Positions 7,640 to 17,358 of a DNA stretch of 64,000 bases are shown one piece after another; positions within the stretch are counted from its first letter, which is position 1, and each line of letters begins with the position of its first letter. The DNA lies in NCBI RefSeq assembly GCF_001624695.1, contig NZ_JSEP01000003.1, forward strand, positions 124,001 to 188,000, in the 5' to 3' direction. A model generated the notes under the pieces. The model had not been told where the DNA came from, did not search any database, and worked only from the letters and a program-made list of their open reading frames with translations. Position numbers and translations under genes: made by a program. Source of the stretch: Labrenzia sp. OB1 (GTDB lineage Bacteria > Pseudomonadota > Alphaproteobacteria > Rhizobiales > Stappiaceae).

Positions 7640-10600
7640 TCAGGCCTCGAAGACCACCAGAAGATCCTTGGCGTCGATCTGGGAGCCCGGCGAGACCAGA
7701 ACCTCCTTGACCTTGCCGTCGCGTTCCGCGTGCAGCGCGGTTTCCATCTTCATGGCTTCGATGGAGACCAGTACGTCACCGGCCTTCACGTCCTGCCCTG
7801 CGGCAATCGCAACGGTGGAAATCACGCCCGGCATCGGCGCGCCGACATGGGCGGCATTGCCGTCTTCCGCCTTGGGCATGGCTGCCGCGCCGGTCGCGCC
7901 ATGTACCCGGTCCGGCACCTTGACACTGCGCGGCTGGCCGTTGAGTTCGAAAAAGACCTTCTTCTCACCCTTTTCGTCCGTTTCGCCGATGGCCTGGCAG
8001 CGCAAAACCAGGGTCTTGCCGGGTTCCAGATCGACAAATATCTCCTGGCCCTGCTCAAGGCCGTAGAAATAGACCGGCGTCGGCAGAACAGACGTCGGGC
8101 CGTATTGCTGCTGCGCCTTGTCGAAATCCGTGAACACCTTCGGATACATCAGATAGGACGCCAGTTCCGTGTCGCTGATCTCGCGCCCGGTCTTTTCCGC
8201 CGCCTCCTTGCGTTCCGCGTCCAGATCGGCCTCCTTCAGCAGCGAACCGGGCCGCACCGTGATCGGCTTTTCGCCTTTCAGGACCTTCTTCTGCAGGTCC
8301 TGCGGCCAGCCGCCGGGAGATTGCCCGAGATCGCCATGCAGCATCTGGACGACACTGTCGGGAAAGGCGACATCCTTGGACGGATCCTCGACCTCGGCCA
8401 CGCTCAAACCCTGGCTGACCATCATCAGTGCCATGTCGCCGACCACCTTGGACGAAGGCGTCACCTTGACGATATCCCCGAACATCATGTTGACGTCCGC
8501 ATAGGCCTGAGCAACCTCATGCCAGCGGGTTTCCAGACCAAGCGAGCGCGCCTGTTCCTTGAGATTGGTGAACTGGCCACCTGGCATTTCGTGCAGATAG
8601 ACTTCGGAGGCGCCGAAACGCAGATCGCTCTCGAAAGCCCTGTACTGGGTGCGCACGGCCTCCCAGTAAAAGGAAATCTGGCGGATCGCCCTGGCATCGA
8701 GGCCGGTGTCCCGCTCGCCGCCGCGCAAGGCTTCGACGATGGAGCCGAGACAAGGCTGGGATGTGAGACCGGAGAGCGCGTCCATCGCCGCATCGACCGC
8801 ATCCGCCCCCGCGTCGACGGCCGCCAGCACGGTTGCCGCGGCGATGCCGGAGGTATCGTGGGTGTGGAAGTGGATCGGCAGATCGACTTCTTCCTTCAGC
8901 GTCCGGATCAGGATCTTCGCCGCTTCCGGCTTCATGAGGCCGGCCATGTCCTTCAGTCCGAGAATATGGGCGCCGGCGGCTTCCAGTTCCTTTGCGAGCC
9001 CGACATAGTATTTCAGGTCGTATTTCGGCCGGGCACTGTCCATGAGGTCGCCGGTGTAGCACAGCACGCCTTCGCACAGTTTGCCTGCTTCCTGGACCGC
9101 ATCCATAGACACGCGCATGTTCTCCACCCAGTTCAGGCAGTCGAAGACACGGAAGAGATCGATGCCGTTTTCAGCCACCTGGGCAACGAAGAACCGGACC
9201 ACATTGTCCGGATAATTGGTATACCCGACCCCGTTGGAGCCGCGCAGCAACATCTGAAGCAGGATGTTCGGAGCTTTCTCACGAATCTTGTGCAGGCGCT
9301 CCCACGGACTTTCTGTCAGGAAGCGCATGGCCACGTCGAAGGTCGCGCCGCCCCAGCATTCCAGTGAGAACAGCGTCGGCAGACCCGCGGAATAAGCTTG
9401 CGCGACATTGACGATGTCATGGCTGCGCATGCGTGTGGCGAGCAACGACTGATGCGCGTCGCGCATGGTCGTATCGGTGATCAAGGCCCTGCTTTGACCC
9501 TTCATCCAATCGCCAAAGCCTTTCGGCCCCAGCTCATCGAGCAGTTGCCGCGTGCCTGACGGTCTGGCATCGCCGAAATCGGGCACCACCGGAGCCGCAA
9601 CATCCTGCGGTGGCCGGGCCCGGTTCTTGGTTTCCGGATGACCGTTGACCGAGACGTCGGCGATATAGGTCAGCAGCTTGGTGGCCCGGTCCTGGCGCCT
9701 GGTCTGCTGAAACAGCGCCGGCGTGTCATCGATGAAACGGGTCGTATAATTGTTGGCCTTGAAATCCGGGTGGCCGATGATGTTTTCCAGAAACACCAGG
9801 TTGGTCGCCACACCGCGAATACGGAACTCGCGCAGCGCGCGGTCCATGCGCTTGCGGGCGTCCTCCGCGGTCGGCGCCCAGGCGGTGATCTTTTCCAGGA
9901 GCGGGTCGTAAAAACGCGTGATCACCGCGCCGGAATAGGCAGTGCCCCCGTCCAGACGGATGCCGAAGCCGGTCGCACCGCGATAGGCGGTGATGCGGCC
10001 ATAGTCGGGAATGAAATTCTGGTCCGGATCCTCGGTGGTGATACGGCACTGCAGGGCATTTCCGTTAAGGTGGATATTCTCCTGCTCCGGCACACCGCTT
10101 TCCGGCGTGCCGATTCTCGATCCTTCGGCGATCTTGATCTGCGCCTGGACGATGTCGATACCCGTGACTTCCTCGGTCACCGTATGCTCCACCTGAACGC
10201 GCGGATTGACTTCAATGAAATAGACCGAGCCGGTATCGGCATCCATCAGGAACTCGACCGTTCCCGCGCCGCGATAATTCACGGCCCGGCCGATCTTCAG
10301 ACCGTATGCGCACAGTTCTGCGCGTTTTTCCGCGTCGAGATATGGCGCGGGCGCACGTTCGACCACTTTCTGGTGGCGGCGTTGAATGGAACAATCCCGC
10401 TCGAACAGGTGGACAAGCCCGCCCTGGCCGTCCCCCAGGATCTGCACTTCCACATGCCGCGCGCGTTGCACCAGTTTTTCCAGGTAGATCTCGTCCTTGC
10501 CGAAAGCCGCCATGGCTTCGCGCTTGGCCGCCAGAACTTCCTTTTCCAGCGTCGCTTCGTCCGGGATCACGCGCATGCCGCGTCCGCCACCGCCCCAGGA

Positions 10601-11083
10601 CGCCTTCAGCATCACCGGATAGCCGACCCCTGCGGCAAGCCGCTTGATCTCGTTCATGTCGTCAGGCAGCGGATCGGTCGCCGGCATCACCGGCACTCCG
10701 GCCTCGATCGCCAGATTGCGCGCCGCAACCTTGTTGCCGAGCCGGCGCATGGTTTCGGACCTCGGCCCGATGAAGATAATGCCGGCCTCTTCGCAGGCAT
10801 CGACGAATTCCGGGCTTTCCGACAGGAGACCATATCCCGGGTGGATCGCATCGGCGCCGGAAAGCTTGGCCACACGGATGATCTCGTCGATGGACAGATA
10901 GGCTTCGATCGGACCGAGACCCTTGCCGACCTGATAGGCTTCGTCCGACTTGAACCGGTGAAGCGCCAGTTTGTCCTGTTCGGCGTAGATCGCCACGGTC
11001 TTCAGACCGAGCTCGTTGGCGGCCCTGAAAACCCGGATCGCGATTTCGGACCTGTTTGCAACGAGAATTTTAGCTATCGCCAA
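7640..11083 (-). CDS. pyc: Pyruvate carboxylase
   Basis: 1147 residues, the full length of a single-chain pyruvate carboxylase. Domains in order: biotin carboxylase (about 1-455, with the glycine-rich ATP-grasp phrase SWGGGGRGMRV and EVNPRVQVEHTVTEE), carboxyltransferase of the HMGL-like fold (about 530-800, TTMRDAHQSLLATRMR), the PYC/OADA conserved region (about 815-1010), and a C-terminal biotinyl domain with the biotin Lys1112 in EAMKMET. It carboxylates pyruvate to oxaloacetate to refill the TCA cycle, in the cytoplasm. It stands alone, pointing away from the helicase gene. A small hairpin (GGCCTG / CAGGCC, 7629-7647) overlaps its end. Confidence 0.97.
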   Translation of the reverse strand: MAIAKILVANRSEIAIRVFRAANELGLKTVAIYAEQDKLALHRFKSDEAYQVGKGLGPIEAYLSIDEIIRVAKLSGADAIHPGYGLLSESPEFVDACEEAGIIFIGPRSETMRRLGNKVAARNLAIEAGVPVMPATDPLPDDMNEIKRLAAGVGYPVMLKASWGGGGRGMRVIPDEATLEKEVLAAKREAMAAFGKDEIYLEKLVQRARHVEVQILGDGQGGLVHLFERDCSIQRRHQKVVERAPAPYLDAEKRAELCAYGLKIGRAVNYRGAGTVEFLMDADTGSVYFIEVNPRVQVEHTVTEEVTGIDIVQAQIKIAEGSRIGTPESGVPEQENIHLNGNALQCRITTEDPDQNFIPDYGRITAYRGATGFGIRLDGGTAYSGAVITRFYDPLLEKITAWAPTAEDARKRMDRALREFRIRGVATNLVFLENIIGHPDFKANNYTTRFIDDTPALFQQTRRQDRATKLLTYIADVSVNGHPETKNRARPPQDVAAPVVPDFGDARPSGTRQLLDELGPKGFGDWMKGQSRALITDTTMRDAHQSLLATRMRSHDIVNVAQAYSAGLPTLFSLECWGGATFDVAMRFLTESPWERLHKIREKAPNILLQMLLRGSNGVGYTNYPDNVVRFFVAQVAENGIDLFRVFDCLNWVENMRVSMDAVQEAGKLCEGVLCYTGDLMDSARPKYDLKYYVGLAKELEAAGAHILGLKDMAGLMKPEAAKILIRTLKEEVDLPIHFHTHDTSGIAAATVLAAVDAGADAVDAAMDALSGLTSQPCLGSIVEALRGGERDTGLDARAIRQISFYWEAVRTQYRAFESDLRFGASEVYLHEMPGGQFTNLKEQARSLGLETRWHEVAQAYADVNMMFGDIVKVTPSSKVVGDMALMMVSQGLSVAEVEDPSKDVAFPDSVVQMLHGDLGQSPGGWPQDLQKKVLKGEKPITVRPGSLLKEADLDAERKEAAEKTGREISDTELASYLMYPKVFTDFDKAQQQYGPTSVLPTPVYFYGLEQGQEIFVDLEPGKTLVLRCQAIGETDEKGEKKVFFELNGQPRSVKVPDRVHGATGAAAMPKAEDGNAAHVGAPMPGVISTVAIAAGQDVKAGDVLVSIEAMKMETALHAERDGKVKEVLVSPGSQIDAKDLLVVFEA

Positions 11084-11894
11084 ACGCCCTCTCCCTGAAT
11101 TTATCTAAAAACAATGCCTGTATCGGCAAGATTACTACTTTGGACGGATGCAATTGAAAAGAGGCGCGCAACATGACGCGACCTGAACCGCCCGATCCGG
11201 CCCACACCCTGTTTTTGCACCTGCTCCGCCAACTCCCGGAAAGCGTTAGACTATTTTGCCGAAGTTCCCGCAGCAACTGAGCTTTCGATAAATTTGCGGT
11301 GCAACATAAAAAGACATGCAGATGCCGGCACTTCCTCCGAAAGGCCGGCCGCATCTGGAGAACGGTTCATTTCAGCACAGATATCTGACCCCGCCCGCTC
11401 GGGAGACCGTCACGCAAGGCCGGCGGGAGTGATCCCCTGCGCATGGAGGGCCGGCACCCTACCAGATATTGTGAGAACAGAACCAAAACACCCTTGAATC
11501 AGCGATTCGTCCGGCTTTCGTTCCCCCTGTGTCCGGATGTTAACGCCGAAGCCAACCTCACCGGTCGGCCGGTTATCATGAAATTAAGACTTGACAGGGC
11601 TCTGGAGCAAATCACCGCAAAGCCGCGACCCAGCCTCAAATCCTTGACCTGATTCACGATTTCGTGGCGTATTACGCTTCACAGACCACATCTCGTAGGG
11701 AACAAATCCTGAATCTCGCGGAGTCGCCGATTCGGTTACGGTTTGTTCCAGAGTCGTTCTCCACAGATTATTCCACCCCGGAGAATCCCCTCCCGTCTCC
11801 GAAAAGAAAGGGGACACGTCCCTCCTGCCTGTGGTAGACACCCTGCACCAGATATAGGCGACGCGCCCCAAGAAAGCCGGTCACGACTATTTCC
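11084..11894. promoter_or_regulatory. Long divergent non-coding region with GANTC cluster
   Basis: About 810 bases between the divergent pyc and helicase genes with no supported gene on either strand. Eight GANTC sites (start bases 11496, 11504, 11651, 11711, 11721, 11729, 11751, 11783) lie in under 300 bases near the helicase side; GANTC is the CcrM methylation site of alphaproteobacteria. One DnaA-box-like sequence TTCTCCACA occurs at 11758. Promoters for both flanking genes must lie here; none was assigned with confidence. Confidence 0.55.
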
Positions 11895-14800
11895 ATGCTC
11901 CGTCCTCAAACCTTGCCGCTGCCGCCGTCAGCACGGTCCCGCACCGTTACGGCGGTCCTGGGACCCACCAATACCGGAAAAACCCACCTCGCGATCGAGC
12001 GCATGCTTGCGCAATCGTCCGGGCTGATCGGGCTTCCGCTGCGCCTTCTGGCGCGCGAGGTCTATGGCCGGGTTGCCGACCGGGCCGGTACGGATGCAGT
12101 GGCACTGATCACCGGCGAAGAGAAAATCATTCCGAAAAACCCTCGTTTCTGGGTGTCCACGGTCGAGGCTATGCCGCTTGACCTGAATACGGAATTCGTC
12201 GCGATCGACGAGGTGCAGCTTGCCGGAAACCTGGATCGCGGCCATGTCTTCACCGACCGGATCCTGAACCTGCGCGGCAGATCGGAAACCCTGCTGCTCG
12301 GCGCGGCGACCATCCGTCCGCTTCTGGAAAGACTCGTGCCGGGCCTCAATGTCGTCACGAGACCGCGCATGTCCGTTCTGGAATATGCGGGCTCGAAAAA
12401 GGTATCGCGGCTGCCGGCCCGCTCCGCCGTGGTCGCCTTTTCCTCGGACGAGGTCTATTCCATCGCCGAACTGCTCCGCCGACAGCGGGGTGGGGCGGCT
12501 GTCGTTCTGGGCTCCCTGAGCCCGCGTACCCGGAATGCCCAGGTGGAACTCTTTCAGAACGGTGATGTCGACCATCTCGTCGCCACCGACGCCATCGGCA
12601 TGGGTCTGAACCTCGACCTCCATCACATCGCCTTCGCGGGCAACCGCAAATATGACGGATATCAGTACCGCCAGCTCACGCCCTCGGAGATGGGACAGAT
12701 CGCCGGACGCGCCGGACGGCACACGCGGGACGGTACCTTCGGAGTGACCGGCCGTGTCGATCCACTGAGCGACGACCTGGTCGAACAGATCGAAAGTCAC
12801 CACTTCGACAGCCTGAAAGTGCTGCAATGGCGCAACAGTGCGCTGGATTTTTCATCCGCAGCGACGCTGCGGCGAAGCCTCGATACGGTCCCCACGGAAG
12901 ACGGTCTGGCGAGAACGCCCACAGGGGACGATATCACCGCTCTTGAACATTTATTGCGCGATTCAGCAATATCCGACATGGTCAGAGGGGCAAAAGCGGT
13001 CGAATTGTTATGGGACGTGTGTCAGGTCCCGGACTATCGCAAGATCGCACCGGCGAACCATGCAGACCTGCTGAACACGATTTACACGCATTTGATGCAG
13101 GACAACGCAATTGCCGACGACTGGTTTAAACGTCAATTGGCCTTCGCAGACCGCACAGATGGTGATATCGACACTCTCGCGAACCGGATTGCTCACATCC
13201 GGACGTGGACTTATGTCGCCAATCGCCCTGACTGGCTGGCCGATCCGGCCCACTGGCAAGGCGAGACAAGCGCCATTGAAGACAAACTATCTGACGCCCT
13301 TCATGAACGGCTGACCCAGCGGTTCGTGGATCGGCGGACAAGTGTATTGATGCGACGTCTGAGAGAGAATGCAATGCTGGAAGCGGAAATTACCTCGAGC
13401 GGTGATGTGCTCGTCGAAGGTCAGCACATCGGAAATCTGCTTGGCTTCCGGTTTGCCCCCGACTCGGCGGCCGAAGGCCCCGACGGCAAGACGGTTCGTG
13501 CTGCCGCGCAAAAGGCCCTGACCACCGAGATCGAATCCCGCGCCGAAAAGCTGGGCAAGTCGGAAAACAGCGACTTCGTGCTGACCTCGGAAGGCGCGGT
13601 TCGCTGGCGCGGTGAACCGGTCGCCAAACTGGTCGCCGGCGAGGACGTGTTGTCTCCGACGGTTCTGCTGCTTGCCGATGAACACCTGACGGGCCCTGCC
13701 CGCGACGCGGTGCAGGCGCGCATCGATCTGTGGATCAAGGCACAGGTCGATACGCTGCTGAAACCGCTGGCCGATCTGAAGACCGGCGAAGGCCTTGAAG
13801 GCCTGGCCCGTGGCATTGCCTTCAGGATCGTCGAGGGTTTGGGCATTCTGGAGCGTCAGGACGCCTCCGACGAAATTCGCCAGCTCGACCAGGACATGCG
13901 CGCGTCCCTGCGCAAGTTCGGCGTACGTTTCGGCGCCTATACGATCTTCGTGCCTGCCTTGCTGAAACCCGCGCCGAGCCAGCTTCTTGCCCAGCTCTGG
14001 GCTCTCAAGCACGGCTCTCTCGACATGAACGGCATGGCCGAGCTGCCGCAGCTTTCCGCTTCCGGCCGCACGTCCATCCCGGTCGACGAAACCATCGACA
14101 AGGCGCTTTACAAGGTCGTCGGCTTCCGCGTCTGCGGCCCGAGGGCGGTGCGTGTCGACATTCTGGAACGCCTCGCGGACCTCATCCGGCCCCTGATCGC
14201 CTGGAAGCCGCTGGACGCGGACGTCAGCCCTCCAGACGGAGCAATCGCCCAGGGCGGCGGGTTCACGGTGACCGTTGCCATGACGTCCCTGCTCGGCTGC
14301 GCCGGCGAGGATTTCACCGCCGTTCTCAAATCCCTCGGCTACCGGGTGGAAACAAAAGAAGTGCAGCGTCCGGTGGCCGCGAAACCGGCGGCGGAGCAGG
14401 ACAAGGCACCGGCTGCGGAAGCATCAGCGGAAACGGCGCCGGAAAGCGTTGCCGAACCTGCTGCGGAAGCGCAGGCCGCATCTCCTGCCGAAAGCACGGC
14501 CGAAAGCACGGCCGAGACCGACGTGACCGAGACGCCTGCCGCAGCACCGGAAACCACGGAACCTGCGTCAACCGCGACGGACACACCGGAATCCAGGGCT
14601 GCAGAACCACAGGCGAATGAACCGGCTGCCGAAGCAGCGGTTGACGTGGAGGAAGAGCCCGCTGCAGCCGAAGCTCCCGGAGAAACGGTTCCTTCGGAAG
14701 ACGTGACCGAAACGCCAAGTGAAGTATCTGCCGAGGCACCTGCCGAAACACAGGATGAAGCAGCGGACACCGAGGCCTCTTCAGAGACTGCTGCGGCTGA

Positions 14801-15149
14801 CGTCGCTATGGAAACCGTCACCATTGAAGTCTGGCGGCCCGGCCGTCATGACCGGCGGCCGCGCGGCCGCCAGGACAAGCGCCGTGGCGGGGACCGCAAG
14901 GCACAGGACTACAAGGCGGGTGCGGGTGAAAAGCGCCACGGCAAGGGCGGCCCCAACCGCAACCGCGGGGGCGGCCAGGCCGAGGGCAGGCACGGGGGCA
15001 AACATGGCGGTCAGCATGGCGGCCAAAGAGGCTCCGATAGCGGCAACCGGCGAGACAAGGCCCCCAGGGAAAAGCCGATTGATCCCAATTCACCCTTCGC
15101 GGCACTGCTGGCGCTGAAGGCGAACATGGACAACAAGGACAAGAAGTAA
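11895..15149 (+). CDS. SUV3-like superfamily 2 RNA helicase with long tail
   Basis: 1084 residues. Helicase motifs are clear: Walker A GPTNTGKT (23-30), DEVQ (105-108), TDAIGMGLNL (231-240) and QIAGRAGR (268-275). This arrangement matches the mitochondrial SUV3-like helicases of alphaproteobacteria, which unwind RNA during decay. The C-terminal quarter is unusual: about residues 815-975 are Ala/Glu/Pro-rich and acidic, then about 977-1055 are Arg/Lys/Gly/His-rich with repeated HGG units, as in RNA-binding tails, before a short conserved end. The gene overlaps or abuts the S4 RNA-binding gene and is followed by fdxA and carD, an order often seen in Rhizobiales. No good ribosome binding site is seen at this ATG. 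Confidence 0.9.
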   Translation: MLRPQTLPLPPSARSRTVTAVLGPTNTGKTHLAIERMLAQSSGLIGLPLRLLAREVYGRVADRAGTDAVALITGEEKIIPKNPRFWVSTVEAMPLDLNTEFVAIDEVQLAGNLDRGHVFTDRILNLRGRSETLLLGAATIRPLLERLVPGLNVVTRPRMSVLEYAGSKKVSRLPARSAVVAFSSDEVYSIAELLRRQRGGAAVVLGSLSPRTRNAQVELFQNGDVDHLVATDAIGMGLNLDLHHIAFAGNRKYDGYQYRQLTPSEMGQIAGRAGRHTRDGTFGVTGRVDPLSDDLVEQIESHHFDSLKVLQWRNSALDFSSAATLRRSLDTVPTEDGLARTPTGDDITALEHLLRDSAISDMVRGAKAVELLWDVCQVPDYRKIAPANHADLLNTIYTHLMQDNAIADDWFKRQLAFADRTDGDIDTLANRIAHIRTWTYVANRPDWLADPAHWQGETSAIEDKLSDALHERLTQRFVDRRTSVLMRRLRENAMLEAEITSSGDVLVEGQHIGNLLGFRFAPDSAAEGPDGKTVRAAAQKALTTEIESRAEKLGKSENSDFVLTSEGAVRWRGEPVAKLVAGEDVLSPTVLLLADEHLTGPARDAVQARIDLWIKAQVDTLLKPLADLKTGEGLEGLARGIAFRIVEGLGILERQDASDEIRQLDQDMRASLRKFGVRFGAYTIFVPALLKPAPSQLLAQLWALKHGSLDMNGMAELPQLSASGRTSIPVDETIDKALYKVVGFRVCGPRAVRVDILERLADLIRPLIAWKPLDADVSPPDGAIAQGGGFTVTVAMTSLLGCAGEDFTAVLKSLGYRVETKEVQRPVAAKPAAEQDKAPAAEASAETAPESVAEPAAEAQAASPAESTAESTAETDVTETPAAAPETTEPASTATDTPESRAAEPQANEPAAEAAVDVEEEPAAAEAPGETVPSEDVTETPSEVSAEAPAETQDEAADTEASSETAAADVAMETVTIEVWRPGRHDRRPRGRQDKRRGGDRKAQDYKAGAGEKRHGKGGPNRNRGGGQAEGRHGGKHGGQHGGQRGSDSGNRRDKAPREKPIDPNSPFAALLALKANMDNKDKK

Positions 15150-15550
15150 TTCCTGCGCCCGACCCACAAGCCGCCGGTGGCGGACTGCGCATTGACAAGT
15201 GGCTCTGGTACGCCAGGGTCACCAAATCCCGCTCTCTTGCGCAGAAGCTGATCTCCTCGAGACACGTGAGGGTCAACAGCGACAAGGTCGTTACCCCCAG
15301 TAAGGCCGTGAAGGTAGGCGACGTGCTGACAGTCGCCCTGGACAGGCGGGTTCTCGTTCTGAAGGTCGCCGCGCTCGGCACCCGCCGTGGACCTTTCGAG
15401 GAAGCCCGCAAGCTCTATGAGGACATGTCTCCGCCGCCACCCAGGCAGGAACAGCCTTCCCATCCGGCGCTGCGTGAAGCCGGTGCGGGCCGCCCGACCA
15501 AGCGCGACAGACGCAAGATCGACGCCTGGCGCGGCGACAATGAGGGCTAA
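15149..15550 (+). CDS. S4 domain RNA-binding protein (Hsp15-like)
   Basis: 133 residues if translation starts at the ATT at 15149, which shares its A with the helicase stop TAA. Conserved S4 sequence starts at LRIDKWLWYARVTKSRSLAQ and continues through HVRVNSDKVVTPSKAVKVGDVL, so the real gene must begin upstream of the first in-frame ATG at 15266. In that frame only ATT (15149) or CTG (15185) can serve. ATT at the stop overlap mimics the usual TAATG coupling and gives the N-terminus (M)PAPDPQAAGGG. The protein resembles Hsp15/HslR, which binds stalled 50S ribosomal subunits. The C-terminus is basic with PTKRDRRKID. Confidence 0.8.
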   Translation: MPAPDPQAAGGGLRIDKWLWYARVTKSRSLAQKLISSRHVRVNSDKVVTPSKAVKVGDVLTVALDRRVLVLKVAALGTRRGPFEEARKLYEDMSPPPPRQEQPSHPALREAGAGRPTKRDRRKIDAWRGDNEG

Positions 15551-15768
15551 ATCTCGTAATGCGCGTCAAAACAGAATAACTTTCTCATATCATCGCGGAT
15601 TGCGTCATCCTGTGCGCTTGCACGCGCTTGCCAAAAACGATACCCAACATCGACAAGAGATTTAACGTTGCGGCTCCAATTTCGAGCAGGCCGCGCCAGG
15701 AACTGCCGGACCGGAGCTGAAAGGCCGAACCTGTCCCCCCCCGGGACCGGCACCGAGTGAGGATACCG

Positions 15769-16101
15769 ATGACCTACGTCGTCACAGACAACTGCATCAA
15801 GTGCAAATACACCGACTGTGTTGAAGTCTGTCCCGTGGATTGCTTCTATGAAGGCGAGAATATGCTCGTCATCAATCCGGACGAATGCATCGATTGCGGT
15901 GTCTGTGAGCCGGAATGTCCGGCCGAGGCCATTCTGCCCGACACCGAACCCGGCCTGGAAAAGTGGATCGAGCTGAACGCCGAATACTCGGAAAAGTGGC
16001 CGAACATTACCGAAAAGAAAGATGCACTTCCCGAAGCGGAAGAGTTTGACGGCAAGGAAAATAAACTCGCGCAGTATTTCTCGCCGGAACTTCCGAAGTG
16101 A
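15769..16101 (+). CDS. fdxA: Ferredoxin FdxA, seven-iron type
   Basis: 110 residues from the ATG at 15769, where the conserved start [17 protein letters not shown] begins and GTGAGG lies upstream. The two cysteine clusters, [17 protein letters not shown] and [12 protein letters not shown], are those of the FdxA 7Fe-8S ferredoxins that carry one [3Fe-4S] and one [4Fe-4S] cluster. It is a small soluble electron carrier. Placement between the helicase/S4 pair and carD is a familiar Rhizobiales order. The 218 bases before it show no gene. Confidence 0.95.
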   Translation: MTYVVTDNCIKCKYTDCVEVCPVDCFYEGENMLVINPDECIDCGVCEPECPAEAILPDTEPGLEKWIELNAEYSEKWPNITEKKDALPEAEEFDGKENKLAQYFSPELPK

Positions 16102-16558
16102 TTCGCGCGATGCTTGCCGATACAAAGTGACACAAGCCTGACGAAATCGCGGGAACGCAGCGATTCCGCCAGATGTTTCAGGTACCTGGAAGATCGCCTC
16201 GCGATGGCGATCTGTGCCGTTTGCGCACCACAAAAGCGCAACACTTTAATTTTCCACAAAAGTATGTTATAAACAGCAATAGTCGCCAACCACGAGAATA
16301 ACCCCATAAAACGGAGTCTTCTAAACGCGTCCCGGCCGCAAAGTTACCGGACAGCGTGAGGTCCCGGCAGCTCTGATGAGTGAACAAGGTTTTAAGGTGG
16401 AAATTGACGACTGACCAGCCCTGACACGCCGCACATCCACAGGCGTTCCACTTCGGATCGCCTCGACGGGATGCGTGTCACAAAAGAACAGGGGACCGCA
16501 CCGCGGTCCGTCCCCGGTCCTGACCGGACCGATCAACTGCGCAGGAGAGAATATAAAT
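16102..16558 (+). promoter_or_regulatory. Leader region of carD
   Basis: About 457 bases between fdxA and carD with no supported gene. An AT-rich part near 16235-16310 is a likely promoter area. Closer to carD, a hairpin with arms GGACCGC (16495-16501) and GCGGTCC (16505-16511) lies 47 bases before the start codon. A long, structured leader suggests post-transcriptional control of carD, but no known riboswitch was recognised. Confidence 0.4.
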
Positions 16559-17158
16559 ATGGCAACGAATCCCAAAAAGACCGCGCAGCGTCAAGGTTTC
16601 AAAACCGGCGAGTACATCGTTTATCCGTCCCACGGAGTCGGCCAGATTACCGCCATTGAAGAACAGAACGTTGCCGGTCACTCTTTGGAGTTGCTCGTCA
16701 TCGTTTTCGAACAGGACAAGATGACCCTGCGTGTCCCGGTCGCCAAGATCGTGTCCGTCGGCATGCGCAAGCTCGGCGACCCCGCAGCGGTCAAGAAGGC
16801 ATTCGAAACCGTCCGTGGCCGGCCGCGCGTCAAGCGGACCATGTGGAGCCGCCGTGCGCAGGAATATGAAGCGAAGATCAATTCGGGCGATCTGAACTCG
16901 ATCTCCGAAGTTGTCCGCGATCTCTTCCGGTCCGACACCCAGCCGGAGCAGTCCTATTCCGAACGCCAGCTCTATGAAGCTGCCCTCGACCGCATGGCTC
17001 GCGAGATCGCGGCCGTGAACAAGTGCTCGGAAACCGAGGCGGTCAAGCAGATCGAACAGAACCTGGCCAAGTCTCCGAGCCGCCTGAAGGCGGCGGCAGC
17101 AGCTGAAGCGGAAGCCGCCGAAGCCGAGGAAGATGACGGCAAGGAAGAAGCTGCCTGA
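16559..17158 (+). CDS. carD: CarD family transcriptional regulator
   Basis: 199 residues from the ATG at 16559, chosen because GCAGGAGA lies just upstream and the conserved RNA-polymerase-interacting domain starts right after (FKTGEYIVYPSHGVGQI). CarD proteins bind the RNA polymerase beta subunit and stabilise open complexes, notably at rRNA promoters. The N-terminal CarD/TRCF domain (about 12-70) is followed by a helical domain (to about 170) and an Ala/Glu-rich acidic tail. It is monocistronic: a strong terminator follows at 17191. Confidence 0.95.
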   Translation: MATNPKKTAQRQGFKTGEYIVYPSHGVGQITAIEEQNVAGHSLELLVIVFEQDKMTLRVPVAKIVSVGMRKLGDPAAVKKAFETVRGRPRVKRTMWSRRAQEYEAKINSGDLNSISEVVRDLFRSDTQPEQSYSERQLYEAALDRMAREIAAVNKCSETEAVKQIEQNLAKSPSRLKAAAAAEAEAAEAEEDDGKEEAA

Positions 17159-17190
17159 CCGATTGGCGGCTCTTGCCTTGAGCAATTGAA

Positions 17191-17226
17191 GAAGGGTCCG
17201 GATCTCTCCGGACCCTTCTTTCTTTT
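17191..17226 (+). terminator. Rho-independent terminator of carD
   Basis: Perfect 12-bp stem with arms 17191-17202 (GAAGGGTCCGGA) and 17207-17218, a 4-base loop, followed by a T-rich tract TTCTTTCTTTTC. It lies 32 bases after the carD stop codon. Confidence 0.92.
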
Positions 17227-17358
17227 CAGCACATTACACCTGTCCAGGTCGCGCTCCTATCACGCAGAAGTGCACACTTACGGTCCCAAAGGAGGGTCGA
17301 AGTGATCTAACCTGACCATCGCTACGTAATCCCCCGATAACATATCGGAGTGTTGGTC

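Noticed and set aside
7634-11098. Long open frames opposite to pyruvate carboxylase
   Set aside because: They are shadow frames of a strongly coding GC-rich gene; the pyc frame has complete family motifs and the opposite frames have none.
11084-11894. Chromosomal origin of replication
   Set aside because: Only one imperfect DnaA box was found, and the usual origin neighbours (hemE, parAB, dnaA) are absent; the GANTC cluster alone is not enough.
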